This document shows, piece after piece, positions 5,252 through 6,892 of a DNA stretch of 6,892 nt. This DNA is from an uncultured Oscillospiraceae bacterium. GTDB taxonomy: Bacteria; Bacillota_A; Clostridia; Oscillospirales; Oscillospiraceae. The stretch is from positions 1-6,892 of the forward strand of contig CAAEDK010000292.1 in assembly GCA_900754605.1 (NCBI GenBank). Reading direction: 5' to 3'. The translations under genes and the position numbers were made by a program. The notes below the pieces were generated by a model. The model ran no database searches, was not told the origin of the DNA, and was given only the letters and a program-made list of their open reading frames with translations. Each line of letters opens with the position of its first letter. Positions within the stretch are counted from its first letter, which is position 1.

Positions 5252-6805
5252 ATTCTTTGTGCGATCTATACACGACTGAGTAAGGAGGACGAAGACAAAC
5301 AGCAAAAGGAATCCGAGAGTATCCAGAACCAGAAGTCCCTGCTGATCCACTACGCCGTGGAGCGGGGATGGGACATCTACCATATCTACTGCGACGAGGA
5401 CTACTCCGGTGCCGACAGCCTGCGGCCTGACTTCAACCGGATGATCCAGGCGGCCCAGGAGAAGAAGTTTCAAATCATCCTCTGCAAGAGCCAGTCCCGG
5501 TTCACCCGGGACATGGAACTGGTGGAGAAGTACATCCATGGCCTGTTTCCCCTTTGGGGCATACGGTTCATCGCCGTGGCCGACAACGCCGACACGGAGA
5601 TAAAAGGCAACAAAAAAGCCCGCCAGATCAACGGACTTATAAACGAGTGGTATCTGGAGGACCTGTCGGAAAACATCCGCATGGTCTTTGACATGAAGCG
5701 GCGGCAGGGGCAGTACATCGGCGGATTTCCCATCTACGGCTACCGGAAGGACCCGGACAACAAGGGCCATCTCCTGGTGGACCCGGAGGCGGCGGAGGTG
5801 GTGCGGCAGATCTTCTGCTGGTCTCTGGAGGGCCACGGCAAGCAGAGCATCGCCCACATGCTCAACGACCTGGGGGTGGTCAATCCCACCCGGTACAAGG
5901 CGGAGCGGGGCTGGGACAGCAACCACTTCTGCAAGCAGGATTTTGGGCTCTGGAACAAGAACACCGTATGGCGAATCCTCCGCAACGAGATCTACACCGG
6001 TGTCATGGTGCAAGGACGGACCAAAAAGGCCAGCTACAAATCCAAGGCCATCATCGTCATGCCTCGGGACCGCTGGTTCCGGGTGGAGGGCACCCATGAG
6101 GCCATCATCGACAGGGAAACCTTTGAAACTGTCCAGCGAAATCTGGACATCCGTTCTCGGGAGGACGGCACCGGTATGGTGCATCCCCTGGCAGGTCTTG
6201 TAAAATGTATGGACTGCGGCAGCACCATGAGTAAGACCTCCAATGGAAAAAAGGGAAAAGCACAGGTGTATTATCTGCGCTGTAAGCTTTACGCCGACAG
6301 CGGGACAAAGAAGTTGTGTACCCGCCACTCCATCCGGCTGGACCGGCTGATCGAACTGGTTTCCCAACGCATCCGAGATTACATTGGGGCGTATTTCCAT
6401 TTGGAGGAGCTACAACTTCCGCCACCAAAGGACGATCACCGGGAAGCTCTCTTGATGGAGCAGCGCACCCTGAGCGCCCAGCTGGAGAAGCGGAGCACGG
6501 CCCTGAAAAACCTGTACCTGGATAAGGTTTCCGGTGTGCTCAGTGAAGGACAGTTTGTGGAGCTGAACCAGGACTTCCTGGAGGAAAAGAGCCGCCTGGA
6601 GCGGCGGCTGGCCCAGATCGATCAGGAGCTCTCCGGTCAGGAGCAGCCCCGCAATCAGGAGGAGGTCATGACCAAGGCCCGGGAGCTGCTGGAGCTGAAG
6701 ACCCTCCCCCGGGAGCTGGCAGTGATGCTGATCGAAAAAATCGAGATTGGCGAGCAGGACCCGGATACTGGCCAGCAGGAAGTCAAAATCCATTGGAAAT
6801 TTTGA
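5252..6805 (+). CDS. Large serine recombinase
   Basis: A 517-residue site-specific recombinase of the large serine (resolvase/invertase) type, which integrates and excises mobile elements through a 5'-phosphoserine link. Counting from ATT5252, Y6-T-R8-L-S10 is the catalytic YxRxS motif with the nucleophile S10. DEDYSG lies near residues 48-53, and SRFTRD (82-87) carries the conserved arginines of the resolvase domain (about 3-150). The recombinase domain follows from about 157 (GGFPIYGYR). A zinc ribbon has C319, C322, C344 and C356. A probable coiled coil spans about 395-460, before the C-terminal ELAVMLIEKIEIGE. No ATG, GTG or TTG lies upstream of S10 in this frame. The first GTG, at 5357, would remove the catalytic serine, so ATT at 5252 behind a strong ribosome binding site is the best start. 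The G+C-rich coding style differs from the FRG-AIPR genes. The gene is intact apart from the odd start. Confidence 0.92.
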   Translation: MLCAIYTRLSKEDEDKQQKESESIQNQKSLLIHYAVERGWDIYHIYCDEDYSGADSLRPDFNRMIQAAQEKKFQIILCKSQSRFTRDMELVEKYIHGLFPLWGIRFIAVADNADTEIKGNKKARQINGLINEWYLEDLSENIRMVFDMKRRQGQYIGGFPIYGYRKDPDNKGHLLVDPEAAEVVRQIFCWSLEGHGKQSIAHMLNDLGVVNPTRYKAERGWDSNHFCKQDFGLWNKNTVWRILRNEIYTGVMVQGRTKKASYKSKAIIVMPRDRWFRVEGTHEAIIDRETFETVQRNLDIRSREDGTGMVHPLAGLVKCMDCGSTMSKTSNGKKGKAQVYYLRCKLYADSGTKKLCTRHSIRLDRLIELVSQRIRDYIGAYFHLEELQLPPPKDDHREALLMEQRTLSAQLEKRSTALKNLYLDKVSGVLSEGQFVELNQDFLEEKSRLERRLAQIDQELSGQEQPRNQEEVMTKARELLELKTLPRELAVMLIEKIEIGEQDPDTGQQEVKIHWKF

Positions 6806-6816
6806 GAAATATGGGG

Positions 6817-6850
6817 CCACCGCCGAAGCCCAGCGGAGCGGGTTCGGTGG
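6817..6850. repeat. GC-rich hairpin downstream of the recombinase gene
   Basis: CCGAAGCCC (6823-6831) can pair with GGGTTCGG (6840-6847) with one bulged G, and CCACCG (6817-6822) can alternatively pair with CGGTGG (6845-6850). It begins 12 bases after the recombinase stop. No T run follows, so it is not a standard intrinsic terminator. The last 42 bases of the window show nothing else that I can name. Confidence 0.45.
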
Positions 6851-6892
6851 GGAGAGGAGCCGCAGCAGAAGGAGCGCGCTTTCCCGCCCCGC

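Noticed and set aside
5245..5283. Recombinase start at GTG5245 with a frameshift
   Set aside because: That frame gives MTYSLC and then stops at TAA 5281-5283. It would need a 2-base change to join the main frame, and the gap from GGAGG is only 1 base. ATT5252 needs no frameshift.
5357..5359. GTG5357 as the recombinase start
   Set aside because: It would remove the first 35 residues, including the catalytic serine motif YTRLS, and there is no ribosome binding site before it.
5045..6400. 451-codon open frame on the minus strand opposite the serine recombinase
   Set aside because: G+C-rich coding sequence often leaves the opposite strand open. The plus strand has all recombinase domains, and the minus frame also overlaps the small ORF and its hairpin.

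Overview
The window looks like accessory DNA from a Gram-positive anaerobe of the Clostridia, most likely a gut Oscillospiraceae or Lachnospiraceae relative. The grounds are strong GGAGG-type ribosome binding sites, the style of the large serine recombinase, and an AAA_14/DUF4143 ATPase next to FRG and AIPR genes. The taxon is inferred from these features, not from a marker gene. All convincing genes lie on the + strand.

Layout. (1) Bases 1-129 are the last codons of a tyrosine integrase, cut by the window edge. A 99-residue protein with a SWIM zinc-binding motif follows 15 bases later (145-444). (2) Bases 450-510 hold a long A+T-rich inverted repeat. It overlaps the -35 box of a well-formed promoter for a DUF4143-type P-loop ATPase (545-1837). 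(3) After a short gap with an extended -10 promoter come two closely spaced genes: an FRG-domain protein (1947-3011) and an AIPR-family (abortive infection phage resistance) protein (3054-4859). A near-perfect bidirectional terminator at 4943-4978 closes this unit. (4) A 38-residue ORF with an excellent ribosome binding site (5024-5140) runs into a second terminator-like hairpin. (5) A leader with alternative hairpins precedes a 517-residue large serine recombinase (about 5252-6805), which seems to start at a rare ATT codon. A GC-rich hairpin follows it.

How it fits together. The window appears to be a cargo segment between two unrelated recombinases. The FRG-AIPR pair is the best candidate for an incompletely described anti-phage unit. 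The AIPR family name itself refers to abortive infection, FRG proteins are poorly understood, and the two genes share one promoter-to-terminator unit. The neighbouring ATPase may belong to the same defence cargo, but it has its own promoter and could be independent. Hand counts of single 60-base lines give about 50% G+C in the AIPR gene (30/60 at 3541-3600; 29/60 at 4201-4260) against 41/60 in the recombinase (5761-5820). This fits separate origins but is only a sample.

The longest stretch without a long gene, 4860-5251, holds the 4943-4978 terminator, the 38-residue ORF, the second hairpin and the recombinase leader. I saw no tRNA, rRNA, CRISPR array or insertion sequence.
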